From Spongiactinospora sp. TRM90649 (GTDB taxonomy: Bacteria; Actinomycetota; Actinomycetes; Streptosporangiales; Streptosporangiaceae), in the NCBI RefSeq assembly GCF_029382225.1, contig NZ_JARLTC010000005.1, positions 310,001 through 374,000 of the forward strand: 64,000 bases of DNA, given 5' to 3'. This document shows, piece after piece, positions 45,770 to 55,457 of this stretch (within the stretch, counting starts at the first letter, position 1; each line of letters opens with the position of its first letter). Under the pieces are notes generated by a model. That model saw only the letters and a list, made by a program, of their open reading frames with translations, made no database searches and was not told the origin of the DNA. A program made the position numbers and the translations under genes.

Positions 45770-47308
45770 ATGGTGACCCGACAGATCGTCTCCGTGATCG
45801 GCGGCAAGGACGCCGCTTCCGTCGAGGCGTACGACTCCACGAATCCCGCCAGGACCTCCGAGGTGGTGGCCCGCGTCGGGCCGGCCGACGCCGAGACGTT
45901 CGCCACCGCGTGCCGTACCGCCAAGGAGGCGCAGCGCGGCTGGGCCGCGGTGCCCGCGCCGGTGCGCGGGCGGGTGATCGCCTCGATCGGCCGCCTGGTC
46001 GAGGCCAACGCCGAGACGCTGGCCGCGCTGGTCACCCGCGAGATCGGCAAGCCCTACGCCGAGGCGCTCGGCGAGGTCCGCGAGATCGTCGACACCTGCG
46101 ACTTCTTCCTCGGTGAGGGCCGCCGCCTGTACGGCCAGACGGTCCCCTCCGAGATGCCCGACAAGAACCTCTTCACCTTCCGGGTCCCCGTGGGCGTCGC
46201 GGCCGTGATCACCGCTGGGAACTTCCCGGTCGCCGTCCCGTCCTGGTACCTGGTCCCCGCCCTGCTGTGCGGCAACACGGTGGTCTGGAAGCCCGCCGAG
46301 TACGCCGCCGCCTCCGCGCACGCAATGTACCGCCTGTTCGCCGCCGCCGGCCTGCCGGACGGCGTGCTCAACATCGTCTTCGCCGACGGCCGGGCGACCT
46401 TCGACGGCCTGTCCCGCGCGCTCGACGAGGGCACCGTCGGCAAGGTCGGCTTCACCGGCTCCAGCGCGGTCGGCCGCGCGATCGGCGAGCTGTGCGGGCG
46501 CCACCTGCAGTCGCCGTGCCTGGAGCTGGGCGGCAAGAACCCGATGGTGGTCACCCCCGACGCCGACCTCGACCTCGCCGTGGAGGGCGCGCTGTTCGCC
46601 GGGTTCGGCACCGCGGGTCAGCGCTGCACGTCCCTGGGCACGGTCATCGCGCACTCCTCGATCCGCGACGAGTTCGTCGCCCGCTTCGCGCGGGCCGTCC
46701 AGGAGGCGCCGCTCGGCGACCCGGCGGGCGACGTGGTGCTCGGCCCGCTGCTCGACGGCAAGTTCGCCGAGCGCTTCGAGGAGTACCTCACCTGGCTTGA
46801 GCCGCACCACACGGTGGTGTCCGGCCCCACCGGGCAGGTCACCGCCGACAATCCGCGCGGCGCGTTCACCGGCGAGGGCGGGCTCTACTACCACCCGGTG
46901 GTCGTGGACGGCGTGCGCCCGGGCGACCGCCTGTTCATGGAGGAGACCTTCGGCCCTCTGGTCGGGGTGACCTCCTACGAGTCGCTCGACGAGGCGATCG
47001 AGCTGGCCAACCTGCCCGGATACGGCCTGTCATCGTCGATCTACACGACCGACCCGAAGGCGGCGTTCCGATTCCGCGCGGGCGTGGGCGCGGGCATGGT
47101 GAGCGTCAACAACTCCACCTCCGGCGCCGAGGCCCACCTCCCGTTCGGCGGCAACGGCAAGTCCGGCAACGGCAGCCGCCAGTCCGGCGTGTGGGTGCTC
47201 AACCAGTTCACCCGCTGGCAGGCGATGAACTGGGACTACAGCGGCCGTCTGCAGAAGGCGCAGATGGACGTCGCCGACATCACCCCTGATCTGGACTTCC
47301 GCATCTAG
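45770..47308 (+). CDS. NAD(P)+-dependent aldehyde dehydrogenase (ALDH7-like)
   Basis: 512 residues. The catalytic Cys lies in FGTAGQRCTSLGTV (about residue 285) and the general base Glu in CLELGGKNPMVV; the cofactor fold motif FTGSSAVGRAIGE is present. The GTAGQRCT context is characteristic of ALDH7/piperideine-6-carboxylate dehydrogenase-like enzymes, which oxidise semialdehydes in lysine catabolism; specificity is an inference. ATG 45770 has AGAGG at suitable spacing. The 3' end overlaps the convergent GNAT gene by 29 bp. Confidence 0.9.
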   Translation: MVTRQIVSVIGGKDAASVEAYDSTNPARTSEVVARVGPADAETFATACRTAKEAQRGWAAVPAPVRGRVIASIGRLVEANAETLAALVTREIGKPYAEALGEVREIVDTCDFFLGEGRRLYGQTVPSEMPDKNLFTFRVPVGVAAVITAGNFPVAVPSWYLVPALLCGNTVVWKPAEYAAASAHAMYRLFAAAGLPDGVLNIVFADGRATFDGLSRALDEGTVGKVGFTGSSAVGRAIGELCGRHLQSPCLELGGKNPMVVTPDADLDLAVEGALFAGFGTAGQRCTSLGTVIAHSSIRDEFVARFARAVQEAPLGDPAGDVVLGPLLDGKFAERFEEYLTWLEPHHTVVSGPTGQVTADNPRGAFTGEGGLYYHPVVVDGVRPGDRLFMEETFGPLVGVTSYESLDEAIELANLPGYGLSSSIYTTDPKAAFRFRAGVGAGMVSVNNSTSGAEAHLPFGGNGKSGNGSRQSGVWVLNQFTRWQAMNWDYSGRLQKAQMDVADITPDLDFRI

Positions 47309-47795
47309 GGCGGCACTCCTCCTCGTCCCGCTCGCACCCGAGCGCCTTGACGAAGATCTGGAAGGTCTCCTCGGCCGTGCGAACGGGCGGGTAGTCCCAT
47401 TCCACGTACGCGAGCCGTGAGTAGAGCCGCTGGGCGTCGGCGTTGGCCAGCCCGACGCCCAGCGCGACCCTGTGGTGCCCGCGCTGCCGCAGGATGCGCT
47501 CGCCCTCGGCGAGCAGGGCCGTGCCGATCCCCCGGTTGCGCTGGTCGGAGCGCACCTCCAGGTGCGTCAGCACCGGCACCCCCGGCAGGCGTTCGCGCAG
47601 TTCGGCCTCCTCCGCGGGCTCCCACCACAGGTAGACGTTCCCCACGACGGCACCGCCCCGCAGGGCGATCAGCAGCGCGCCCCTGCCCCGGCTCTGGCGG
47701 CTGAAGCGGTCGAAGAAGAAGTCGGCCTGGCCGAAGGCCCAGATGAGCGCCGTCAGGTCGCTGTCGATGACGGGCCGGATGTGCGGGTCGGGCAC
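47280..47795 (-). CDS. GNAT-family N-acetyltransferase
   Basis: 171 residues with the GNAT fold: motif A VRSDQRNRGIGTALLAEGER (acetyl-CoA pyrophosphate loop R-x-x-G-x-G/A) preceded by VLTHLEV, then motif B-like GVGLANADAQRLYSRLAYVE. Substrate unknown. GTG 47795 has GGAGG just upstream. Its last 29 bp are antisense to the end of the aldehyde dehydrogenase gene. Confidence 0.88.
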   Translation of the reverse strand: MPDPHIRPVIDSDLTALIWAFGQADFFFDRFSRQSRGRGALLIALRGGAVVGNVYLWWEPAEEAELRERLPGVPVLTHLEVRSDQRNRGIGTALLAEGERILRQRGHHRVALGVGLANADAQRLYSRLAYVEWDYPPVRTAEETFQIFVKALGCERDEEECRPRCGSPDQG

Positions 47796-47887
47796 GGAGC
47801 CTCCGTCGTCGGTCGCCAGGGTGCTGTTTCCAGAAGGATGCCCAAGAGATCCACTTATAGTCTATTGATCCCATCCGCCCCAGATGA

Positions 47888-49084
47888 TTACCAAATGACC
47901 GCTCCGCTGGGCAGGACCGGCTCCGGGGTCCTCTGCCGGTCGGCGCCCGGCTGGAGCACGCTCTCGTGCGCGCCCAGCCCGACGACCGCCAGGGCCTCCT
48001 CCAGGCGCACCCGCATCGGCAGCCTGCGCACGTACCGCCGCCACCTGGCCCGGTCGGCGAGCCAGGCGTGCAGGTACTCCTCGCACAGGCCGGGGGTGAT
48101 GAACTGGAGCCTGCCGTACGCCGCCTTCAGGGAGACCGTCATGCGGTGCCGCTCGGGGGTGTCGGGCCACCGCGCGACCCGGCGGCCCACGTCGTCGATG
48201 AAGTGCCGCCGCCTGCTCAGGAACCGCGCCCAGAACGCGCGGTCGGCCTGGCGGACGGCACGGCCGACGTCGAGCAGCGAGTACACGCCCTCGGCCAGCA
48301 CGTCGCCCAGTTCCTGCGCCCGGGCGCGGTCCGGATGCGCGAACGGGTCATAGGGGGCCTGGCAGGCGTGACCGGTCACGGTGACCGGCCGCAGCCGCCG
48401 GTCGTCCAGCAGGTAGAACCAGTCCTCGTTGTAGATGTCGGGGAAGAACGAGGTGGTGCGCACCGGATCCACGGCCAGCGCGCCGCCCCCGACGAACGTC
48501 TCCTGGTAGCCGCCGGTACGCCGGTGCGCGTGACACACCACGGAGTGGTCGGGGAACCCGCCGATCGACAGGCCCACGCCCTCATAGGTGTCGAGCAGCC
48601 CGGCCGCGCGCAGCAGGTCGCCGGGATCGGCCACGGTGATGTCGTCGTCGAGGAACACGATGCGCCGCCAGCCGACCATCCGGGCGATGATCAGGCCCAG
48701 GTTGCGCTTGAGGCTAATGTCGGTCCGGCGCTCGAACTTGGTTTCGGCCAGCAGTTCGGTGGTGGCCAGCGTGGGCAGCGCCAGCCCCGCCGCGCGCGGG
48801 ACGTCCACGGCCAGCAGCGCCAGGTCGGGCGGATCGACCGTCCTGGCCGTCGCCTCCGCGCTCGCCCACCTACTGCACAGCGCCACCAGGGGCACGGCCA
48901 GCCCGTCCGCCAGCGCGGCGGCGTGCCGGAGCGAGGCCGCGCGCCGGGCGGTGGGCACCACCAGCGCGTCCACGTGCCCGGGCACCACCTCCGCCGGTCT
49001 TTCCTCGGCCAGGAGATGCCGGTGGGAGCCGCTGTGAAAGGGGCTGCCGCCAGATCTCCCGCGCGGCGGTGCCGGGCGTCTCAT
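47888..49084 (-). CDS. GT-A-fold glycosyltransferase-like protein coupled to an HTH sensor
   Basis: 398 residues. A nucleotide-diphospho-sugar transferase-like fold is suggested by ALVVPTARRAASLRHA at the N-terminus and the DxD-type motif RRIVFLDDDITVADPGDL (about 147-164), then GGGALAVDP and a conserved NEDWFYLLDDRRL. Together these resemble an inverting GT2-like transferase; the acceptor is not predictable. No signal or membrane segment. Its ATG overlaps the stop of the upstream HTH gene as ATGA, so the two are translationally coupled, which is unusual for a glycosyltransferase. Confidence 0.7.
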   Translation of the reverse strand: MRRPAPPRGRSGGSPFHSGSHRHLLAEERPAEVVPGHVDALVVPTARRAASLRHAAALADGLAVPLVALCSRWASAEATARTVDPPDLALLAVDVPRAAGLALPTLATTELLAETKFERRTDISLKRNLGLIIARMVGWRRIVFLDDDITVADPGDLLRAAGLLDTYEGVGLSIGGFPDHSVVCHAHRRTGGYQETFVGGGALAVDPVRTTSFFPDIYNEDWFYLLDDRRLRPVTVTGHACQAPYDPFAHPDRARAQELGDVLAEGVYSLLDVGRAVRQADRAFWARFLSRRRHFIDDVGRRVARWPDTPERHRMTVSLKAAYGRLQFITPGLCEEYLHAWLADRARWRRYVRRLPMRVRLEEALAVVGLGAHESVLQPGADRQRTPEPVLPSGAVIW

Positions 49085-50202
49085 TCAGTAGGGTCCGACC
49101 ACTCGTGCAGGAGGTTGTCGGGAATGGTCCAGTCCGGCGTGAGCACCACGCCGCCCTCGATGGTGACGCGCGTCAGGATGCTGTAGGACTCGGCGTCGCC
49201 GAACCGCTCGGCGACGTGCTCGGCGTTCCGGTCGCGAAAGCGCGCGTCGGTGAGCGCGCGAACCACGCCGTGGACGCCCCGGCCGTACATGCCGTTGCAG
49301 ATGGAGATCGTGCGCTTGCGGTTGTAGGGGTTCTGGCCCCGGTAGAAGTGGCCGACGTCGCCGACCAGGCGCTTACCGTCGCCCACCCGCTCCAGGATCG
49401 GGTAGAACGCCTCCGACCCGCCCTCCCGCGACACCTCGAAGTACGGCCCGGCCGGGTTCTCCCAGTCGGCGATCTGGCGGACCGGCAGGCTGAGCCGGTT
49501 GAGCACGTTCTGGGTGGCGTGGTTCCAGTCGACCCCGCCCAGGAGCACCAGGTGGGTCGTGTAGTCGTCGGGCTGCAACCGCTGCGCGACGCGCAGGTTC
49601 ACCTGGCTGCGCGGGTTCAGCGCGCGGACGTGCCCGTGCAGCTCGAACAGGGCGTCGAGGTCGGCGTAGGTGTACAGCTCGATGAAATCGGGATCGTCGG
49701 GGTCGGCGTACGGCATGCGCTCCCGCATGTCGGGCGGCAGTTGCGCGCACACCAGCGTGATCGCCTCCCCCTCCGCGAAGAGCCACGGCCCGTCGCCGTT
49801 GGCGGCCGTCATCGCGCCGAGCCCGCCCACCGGCGCCCGCCTGGCGGGGTCGTTGAGCCCTCTCAGCGCGGCGGCCCGCAGGGCCTGCAGCTCCCGATAC
49901 AGCTCGCCCCTGCGGGCCCGCTCCTCCGGGCTGAGGCCCGCAGGGTCGGGCATCCTGACGTGGCCGGTGTCGACCGACCTGCGGGTGGCGAAGAGGGTCG
50001 CATAGGCCTCCAGACGGCTGACCGGCGGGATCTTCGGCTTGGACAGGGACTCCCAGGAGGAGATGAGCGGCACGCTCAGCGGGCGGTCTCCACCGAGAGC
50101 CTGGGCGAGCTGGAGCTGCGTGATCCGGGTGTCGGGCCATTCGTCCTCGCGCAGCGAGCGGAGGCGGCGCGCCAGGGCCTGCCCGGCGTCTTCGGTCGAC
50201 AC
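49081..50202 (-). CDS. XRE-type HTH protein with C-terminal alpha/beta sensor-like domain
   Basis: About 373 residues. The HTH is at about 10-75 (RLRSLREDEWPDTRITQLQL, LISSWESLSKPKIPPVSRLE). The C-terminal ~230 residues form an unnamed alpha/beta domain with recurring elements AITLVCAQLP, YTYADLDALFELHGHVRALN, THLVLLGGVDWN and GDVGHFYRGQNPYNRKRTIS; the first half looks Rossmann-like and may bind a nucleotide. GTG 50202 is chosen because a near-perfect AAGGAGGTGATC lies upstream with about 8-nt spacing; the longer GTG 50220 start would swallow this site. Upstream lies an array of TGAAGTTCA motifs, its probable operators. Coupled to the next gene by ATGA. Confidence 0.75.
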   Translation of the reverse strand: MSTEDAGQALARRLRSLREDEWPDTRITQLQLAQALGGDRPLSVPLISSWESLSKPKIPPVSRLEAYATLFATRRSVDTGHVRMPDPAGLSPEERARRGELYRELQALRAAALRGLNDPARRAPVGGLGAMTAANGDGPWLFAEGEAITLVCAQLPPDMRERMPYADPDDPDFIELYTYADLDALFELHGHVRALNPRSQVNLRVAQRLQPDDYTTHLVLLGGVDWNHATQNVLNRLSLPVRQIADWENPAGPYFEVSREGGSEAFYPILERVGDGKRLVGDVGHFYRGQNPYNRKRTISICNGMYGRGVHGVVRALTDARFRDRNAEHVAERFGDAESYSILTRVTIEGGVVLTPDWTIPDNLLHEWSDPTE

Positions 50203-50221
50203 GGTGATCACCTCCTTCACC

Positions 50222-50379
50222 TGAAGTTCAAGTACCCGATGAAGTTCAGCATGAATCCCTGAAGTGCACGTGAGCGCCGATGCCCACGAAGGAAAGCCGC
50301 ATCATCGCACAGTCCGGCCCTCGGGTTCAGCATCGAAAGAGCGGTTTCCGAGCTGAATTCAGAGATCGTTTGAAGTTCA
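50222..50379. promoter_or_regulatory. Array of TGAAGTTCA operator-like motifs between the HTH gene and tex
   Basis: Within the 309-bp gap 50203-50511 the near-palindrome TGAAGTTCA occurs exactly at 50222-50230, 50240-50248 and 50371-50379. Variants are TGAAGTGCA at 50260-50268 and TGAATTCA at 50354-50361. The first three are spaced 18 and 20 bp, about two helical turns. The gap is AT-richer than its surroundings and contains no gene. It is the likely operator region of the divergent HTH gene and could also act on tex. Confidence 0.6.
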
Positions 50380-50511
50380 CTGCATCTCGATGAATCGCCT
50401 GAGTGAGACCCGTGCGGCGGTGGCACGCGCGGCGGCGCGCCGGGGCGGCGCGACAACCACGCCCGGATGGCGGCACAATCATCCCCGGACCCAAGGGGGA
50501 AGGCGGAGGAC

Positions 50512-52836
50512 GTGACGACCTCTATCGATCAGCGGATCGCCGAGGAGCTCGGCGTGCGCGAGCGTCAGGTGCAGGCGGCCGTCGAGCTGCTCGACGGCGG
50601 GGCGACGGTGCCGTTCATCGCCCGCTACCGCAAGGAGGCGACCGACGCGCTCGACGACACCCAGCTCCGCACGCTGGAGGAGCGGCTGCGCTACCTGCGC
50701 GAACTGGAGGAGCGGCGCCAGGTGATCCTGGAGTCCATCCGCTCCCAGGGCAAGCTCGACGAGGCGCTGGGAGCCCAGATCATGGCCGCCGACTCCAAGG
50801 CCCGCCTGGAGGACATCTACCTGCCCTACAAGCCCAAGCGGCGCACCAAGGCGCAGATCGCCAGGGAGCTGGGCCTGGAGCCGCTCGCCGACCGGCTGCT
50901 CGGCGACCCCTCGCTCGACCCTGCGGAGACGGCGGCCGAGTTCGTCACCGAGGGCGTGGCCGACGCGGCGGCGGCGCTCGAAGGCGCCAGGGCGATCCTC
51001 GTCGAGCGCTTCGGCGAGGACGCCGACCTCATCGGCTCGCTGCGCGAGCGGATGTGGTCGCGCGGCAGGCTGGTCGCGGCGGTCCGCGAGGGCAAGGAGG
51101 AGGACGGCGCGAAGTTCTCCGACTACTTCGACTTCGCCGAGCCGTTGACCAAGCTGCCCTCCCACCGCATCCTGGCCATGTTCCGCGGGGAGAAGGAGGA
51201 GATCCTCACTCTCACCATGGACCCCGAGGAAGACGCCGACGGCGGCTACGAGGAGCGCATCGCCGCCCGTAACGGGGTCGCCGACCTCGGCCGGCCGGCC
51301 GACCGCTGGCTGACCGAGACCGTCCGCTGGGCCTGGCGCACCCGCATCCTGGTGCACCTCGGCATCGACCTGCGGATGCGCCTGTGGCAGGCGGCCGAGG
51401 AAGAGGCCGTCCGGGTCTTCGCGGCCAACCTGCGCGACCTGCTGCTCGCCGCGCCCGCGGGCACCCGCGCCACCATGGGCCTGGACCCCGGCTTCCGCAC
51501 CGGCGTCAAGGTCGCCGTGGTCGACGCCACCGGCAAGATCGTGGAGACCGCCACCATCTACCCGCACCAGCCGCAGCAGCGCTGGGACGAGGCGCTGGCC
51601 ACCCTCGGGGCACTGGCCAAGAAGCACCGCGTGGAGCTCGTCGCCATCGGCAACGGCACCGCCTCCCGCGAGACCGACAAACTGGCCGGGGAACTGGCCG
51701 CGCTGGTGCCCGGACTGACCAAGGTCATGGTCTCCGAGGCCGGGGCGTCGGTCTACTCGGCCTCGGCGTTCGCGGCGCAGGAGCTGCCCGGGCTCGACGT
51801 CTCGCTGCGCGGGGCCGTCTCGATCGCCCGCCGCCTGCAAGATCCTCTCGCCGAGCTGGTCAAGATCGACCCCAAGTCGATCGGCGTCGGGCAGTACCAG
51901 CACGACGTCTCGGAGACCAAGCTCTCGCGTTCGCTCGACGCGGTGGTGGAAGACTGCGTGAACGCGGTCGGCGTCGACGTCAACACCGCCTCCGCGCCGC
52001 TGCTCACCAGGGTCTCCGGCATCGGCTCCGGGCTCGCCGAGAACATCGTGGCCCACCGCGAGGCCAACGGCCCGTTCAGCTCCCGCAGCGCGCTGAAGGG
52101 CGTTCCCCGGCTTGGCCCGAAGGCGTTCGAGCAGTGCGCGGGCTTCCTCCGCATCCGGGGCGGCGACGACCCCCTCGACAGCTCCAGCGTCCACCCCGAG
52201 TCCTATCCGGTGGTCCGCCGCATCCTGGCGGCCACCTCCGGCGACCTCGCCACGCTGATCGGCAACAGCGGCGTGCTGCGCACCCTCGACGCCCGCACGT
52301 TCGTCGACGACACCTTCGGCCTGCCGACCGTCACCGACATCCTGAAGGAACTGGAGAAGCCAGGCCGCGACCCGCGACCGGCGTTCAAGACCGCCACCTT
52401 CGCCGACGGCGTCGAGAAGCTCTCCGACCTCGCCGCGGGCATGCTCCTGGAGGGCGTGGTCACCAACGTCGCCGCGTTCGGGGCCTTCGTGGACGTGGGC
52501 GTCCACCAGGACGGCCTGGTCCACGTGTCGGCCATGTCCAAGACCTTCGTCAAGGACCCGCGCGACATCGTCAAGCCCGGCGACGTGGTCCGCGTGAAGG
52601 TGCTGGAGGTCGACATCCCGCGCAAGCGCATCTCGCTCACCCTGCGCCTCGACGACGAGCCCGCACCGTCCTCCGGCCGCCGCGACCGGCAGCCCCGGGG
52701 CGACCAGCCCAAGGGACGGCGTGGCGACCAGCCGCGCGAGCGCCGGAACGACCGCCGGAGCCAGCCCCCGGCGTCCGGGGCCATGGCCGAGGCGCTGCGC
52801 CGAGCCGGTCTGGACAAGAAGCTGGGAGGCCGCTGA
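50512..52836 (+). CDS. tex: Tex family RNA-binding transcription accessory protein
   Basis: About 774 residues, full length. In order: N-terminal helical region ([38 protein letters not shown]), YqgF-like RNase H fold ([20 protein letters not shown]), HhH motifs ([40 protein letters not shown]) and an S1 domain ([20 protein letters not shown], then GLVHVSAMS). A basic Arg/Gly-rich tail of about 60 residues ([19 protein letters not shown]) extends beyond S1 and suggests extra RNA binding. GTG 50512 is preferred because the family consensus starts here ([12 protein letters not shown]); ATG 50467 is possible. Confidence 0.93.
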   Translation: MTTSIDQRIAEELGVRERQVQAAVELLDGGATVPFIARYRKEATDALDDTQLRTLEERLRYLRELEERRQVILESIRSQGKLDEALGAQIMAADSKARLEDIYLPYKPKRRTKAQIARELGLEPLADRLLGDPSLDPAETAAEFVTEGVADAAAALEGARAILVERFGEDADLIGSLRERMWSRGRLVAAVREGKEEDGAKFSDYFDFAEPLTKLPSHRILAMFRGEKEEILTLTMDPEEDADGGYEERIAARNGVADLGRPADRWLTETVRWAWRTRILVHLGIDLRMRLWQAAEEEAVRVFAANLRDLLLAAPAGTRATMGLDPGFRTGVKVAVVDATGKIVETATIYPHQPQQRWDEALATLGALAKKHRVELVAIGNGTASRETDKLAGELAALVPGLTKVMVSEAGASVYSASAFAAQELPGLDVSLRGAVSIARRLQDPLAELVKIDPKSIGVGQYQHDVSETKLSRSLDAVVEDCVNAVGVDVNTASAPLLTRVSGIGSGLAENIVAHREANGPFSSRSALKGVPRLGPKAFEQCAGFLRIRGGDDPLDSSSVHPESYPVVRRILAATSGDLATLIGNSGVLRTLDARTFVDDTFGLPTVTDILKELEKPGRDPRPAFKTATFADGVEKLSDLAAGMLLEGVVTNVAAFGAFVDVGVHQDGLVHVSAMSKTFVKDPRDIVKPGDVVRVKVLEVDIPRKRISLTLRLDDEPAPSSGRRDRQPRGDQPKGRRGDQPRERRNDRRSQPPASGAMAEALRRAGLDKKLGGR

Positions 52837-52861
52837 CAGCGCTGACGGCGCCGGCCGTCCG

Positions 52862-52904
52862 GGCGGCGGGAGACCGGGGGGTAAACTCTCGGGGTCCCGC
52901 CGCC
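52862..52904. terminator. Hairpin after tex
   Basis: A 10-bp perfect stem, GGCGGCGGGA / TCCCGCCGCC, encloses a 23-nt loop containing TAAACTCTC, about 25 bp after the tex stop. It is a probable terminator; a regulatory leader hairpin for the next gene is an alternative. Confidence 0.5.
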
Positions 52905-52996
52905 GATTCCCGGCCCGGGATCAAGTCCCTCGACCTCGGGAGATCGTGCAGTTGTCCGTACGGCGTGAGCAGACCGGGGAACGCGCGGGCGCGGGC

Positions 52997-53887
52997 GTGA
53001 ACCGGGCCGATCTGGAGGATCTGCGTGCCGACTGCTCGCGGTGCTTCGCGCTGTGCTGCGTCGCGCCCGCGTTCACCGCCTCGGCCGACTTCGCGATCGA
53101 CAAGCCGTCCGGCACACCGTGCCCCAACCTGGATCCGGGGTTCCGCTGCGGCATCCACCCGCACCTGCGGGACCGGGGGTTCACCGGGTGCACGGTCTTC
53201 GACTGCTTCGGCGCGGGGCAGCGGGTCTCCCAGGTCACCTTCGCCGGGCGCGACTGGCGGGGCGAGCCCGCCACGGCGCGGAGCATGTTCGACGCCTTCG
53301 CCGTCATGCGGCCCCTGCACGAACTGCTGTGGTACGTGCGCGAGGCGATGGCACTGCCCGCCGCCGCGCCGGTACGCGACGCGCTCACCCGCGCCTTCGA
53401 GGAGACCGAACGGCTCACGCTCGGCGACGCGGGTTCGCTCGCGGCCCTCGACCTCGGGGCGCATCGGGCCCGCGTCAACGACCTGCTGCTGCGGGCGAGC
53501 GAGCTGGCACGGGCCGAGGTCCCGCCCGCGCGGCCCGGCGGAGCGCCCAAGCGGGGCCGCCGCCGTCCGCTGGGGCGCGAGCACCGGGGGGCCGACCTCG
53601 TCGGAGCCGACCTGCGCGGAGCCGACCTACGGGGCGCGAACCTGCGCGGGGCCTATCTCATCGGCGCCGACCTGCGCCGCGCGGATCTGCGGATGGCCGA
53701 CCTCATCGGGGCCGACCTGCGCGGCGCGAACCTGGGCGGGGCCGACCTCACCGGGAGCCTCTTCCTGATCCAGGCCCAGCTCGACGCCGCCGCGGGCGAC
53801 GCCGCGACCCGGCTGCCGCCGTCCCTCTCCCGCCCGGCCCACTGGGCATGGCGGCGTCAGGCCGTCCCGCCGGTCCGGGGCGGATGA
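52997..53887 (+). CDS. Cys-rich N-terminal domain plus pentapeptide-repeat protein
   Basis: About 296 residues. The N-terminal ~70 residues hold nine cysteines in the spacing [24 protein letters not shown] and [11 protein letters not shown], which resembles YkgJ-like metal-binding (Zn/Fe) domains. A helical middle follows. At the C-terminus are about eleven pentapeptide repeats A(D/N)LxX ([20 protein letters not shown] and onward to [10 protein letters not shown]), which build a right-handed quadrilateral beta-helix. Some pentapeptide proteins mimic DNA and protect gyrase; that role is not shown here. Start: GTG 52997 or GTG 52946. The 3' end overlaps the convergent frameshifted gene by 31 bp. 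Confidence 0.82.
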   Translation: MNRADLEDLRADCSRCFALCCVAPAFTASADFAIDKPSGTPCPNLDPGFRCGIHPHLRDRGFTGCTVFDCFGAGQRVSQVTFAGRDWRGEPATARSMFDAFAVMRPLHELLWYVREAMALPAAAPVRDALTRAFEETERLTLGDAGSLAALDLGAHRARVNDLLLRASELARAEVPPARPGGAPKRGRRRPLGREHRGADLVGADLRGADLRGANLRGAYLIGADLRRADLRMADLIGADLRGANLGGADLTGSLFLIQAQLDAAAGDAATRLPPSLSRPAHWAWRRQAVPPVRGG

Positions 53888-54547
53888 TACGGGCCGGTGC
53901 CGCCATAGCCGAGCAGGCGCATGGCCGACTCCGGCTCCAACGCGGCGGCCAGGAACTGGGCACGGGCCACGGCCTCGTCCCTGGCCCGATCGGCGCGGGC
54001 ACGCTCGGCCTGGACGCCACGGATCACGTAGAAGGACACGGCCACGACGATCGCGGCGATCACGATCACGATCAGCAACAGGACGGCGGCCCCCGGCGTG
54101 ATGAAGGTCTCCGCCGACGCCGCCGCCACCCCGGGCCCGGGTGCGACGACCGCGTAGGACCCGAAGACCGTGAACACCGCCAACGCCGCCACACTGGCCG
54201 GCAAAACCCACACCCCCCGCGGCCCGCCCGCACCATACGTACCAGCGCCACGCTCTGGCCCTGAGGACGGCAACGCCGCCTCCGGCCACTGCCCCGCACC
54301 CACCCCAGCCCCCCCGCCGGGTACGCCCCCGCCGAGCCGTCCGACGGCGCACCCTGCGCCCCGCCGCCCCCTCCGGACCCGACGGTCCTCGGGACGGCGC
54401 TTGCGGCCACTGGCCTGGGGCCCCTGCCGGGTGCGGACCGGGCGACGGGGCGGGCTGCGGTCCGTGGCCGCCGTGCGCACCGGGGGCCCCGGTCCAATGC
54501 GGATCGGTGGTCCCCTCCGGGCCCGATTTCCAGTATCCCTCCCGCAT
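53857..54547 (-). pseudogene. Proline-rich membrane protein with two apparent frameshifts
   Basis: Coding character moves through three frames. ATG 54547 begins MREGYWKSGPEGTTDPHW and continues Pro/Gly/His-rich. Near 54355-54372 coding sense passes to the frame reading GAQGAPSDGSAGAYPAGG. Near 54300-54318 it passes again to the frame giving GAGQWPEAALPSSGP, two membrane spans (PASVAALAVFTVFGSYAVV and GAAVLLLIVIVIAAIVVAVS) and a charged tail ending at 53857. Both changes equal one missing base and both fall at G/C runs, including a run of seven C at 54309-54315. It is either a decayed gene or two homopolymer sequencing errors in an intact ~230-residue membrane protein. Function unknown. Confidence 0.65.
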
Positions 54548-54685
54548 CCGGCCGGGCACATCTGGGAAATCTTGACCAAACCTTTCTCTGACGCCGGTCT
54601 GATCTGTTACAGAAATACCCCGGTAGAACGTGCGTCCGCACCCGGACAGGAAAGGCGGGCGCGGCCGTGCGGTTACGCTGCAGTC

Positions 54686-55435
54686 ATGCCAACCGCATTG
54701 ATCACCGGTGCCACGTCCGGCATCGGCGCCGCGTTCGCCCGCCGCCTCGCCGGCGACGGCTTCTCACTCGTCCTGGTGGCCCGCGACGCCGCGCGGCTGG
54801 AGGAGACGGCCGCGGAACTGACCCTGCGCTACGGCGTGCCGGCGCGGGCGCTACCCGCCGATCTCAGCGATGAGAAGGACCTCGCGCGGGTCGAGCAGCG
54901 GGTCCACGAGGGGATCGACCTGCTGGTGAACAACGCGGGATTCGCGCACCGGGAGTCGTTCCTCCAAGTGACGGCCGAGGACGAGGTGCGGATGCTCCGC
55001 CTGCACTGTGAGGCGGTGCTCCGGCTCACGCTCGCCGCGCTGCCGTGGATGCGCTCGCGCGGACGCGGCGGCGTGATCAACGTGTCGTCCGTGGTGGCGT
55101 TCTTCGCGCACGGGAGCTACAGCGCGAGCAAGGCGTGGGTGGTGCGCTTCAGCGAGTCGGCGGGCGCGCGGCTGGCCGGCACCGGCGTCCGGGTCATGGC
55201 GCTGTGCCCGGGATACGTGCGCTCGGAGTTCCACCAGCGGGCCGGGATGGACGTCTCCGGCATCCCCGGGCCGATGTGGCTGGAGGCGGACCAGGTGGTC
55301 GGCGCGGCCATGCGCGACCTGGCCACCGGACGGCTGGTCAGCGTGCCGTCCCTGCGCTACAAGGCGATCGTGGCCGCGGGCCGTCTCATCCCGCTCGGAC
55401 TGGGGGCGCGCCTGGCCGCCCAAGTCGGTGACTGA
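54686..55435 (+). CDS. Short-chain dehydrogenase/reductase
   Basis: 249 residues of classical SDR type: cofactor motif TGATSGIGAAFARRLAG (about 7-23), NNAGFAH, the structural motif VINVSSVVAFF, and the active-site YSASK (Tyr at about 144) followed by a PGYVRSEFH segment typical of DltE/YqjQ-like SDRs. Arg in LVARDAARLEE suggests NADP(H) preference. Substrate unknown. ATG 54686 is the first codon of the Rossmann strand, MPTALITGA; no strong ribosome site is visible. A hairpin follows the stop. Confidence 0.9.
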   Translation: MPTALITGATSGIGAAFARRLAGDGFSLVLVARDAARLEETAAELTLRYGVPARALPADLSDEKDLARVEQRVHEGIDLLVNNAGFAHRESFLQVTAEDEVRMLRLHCEAVLRLTLAALPWMRSRGRGGVINVSSVVAFFAHGSYSASKAWVVRFSESAGARLAGTGVRVMALCPGYVRSEFHQRAGMDVSGIPGPMWLEADQVVGAAMRDLATGRLVSVPSLRYKAIVAAGRLIPLGLGARLAAQVGD

Positions 55436-55457
55436 CCCGGGTTTCCGGACAAGCGAA

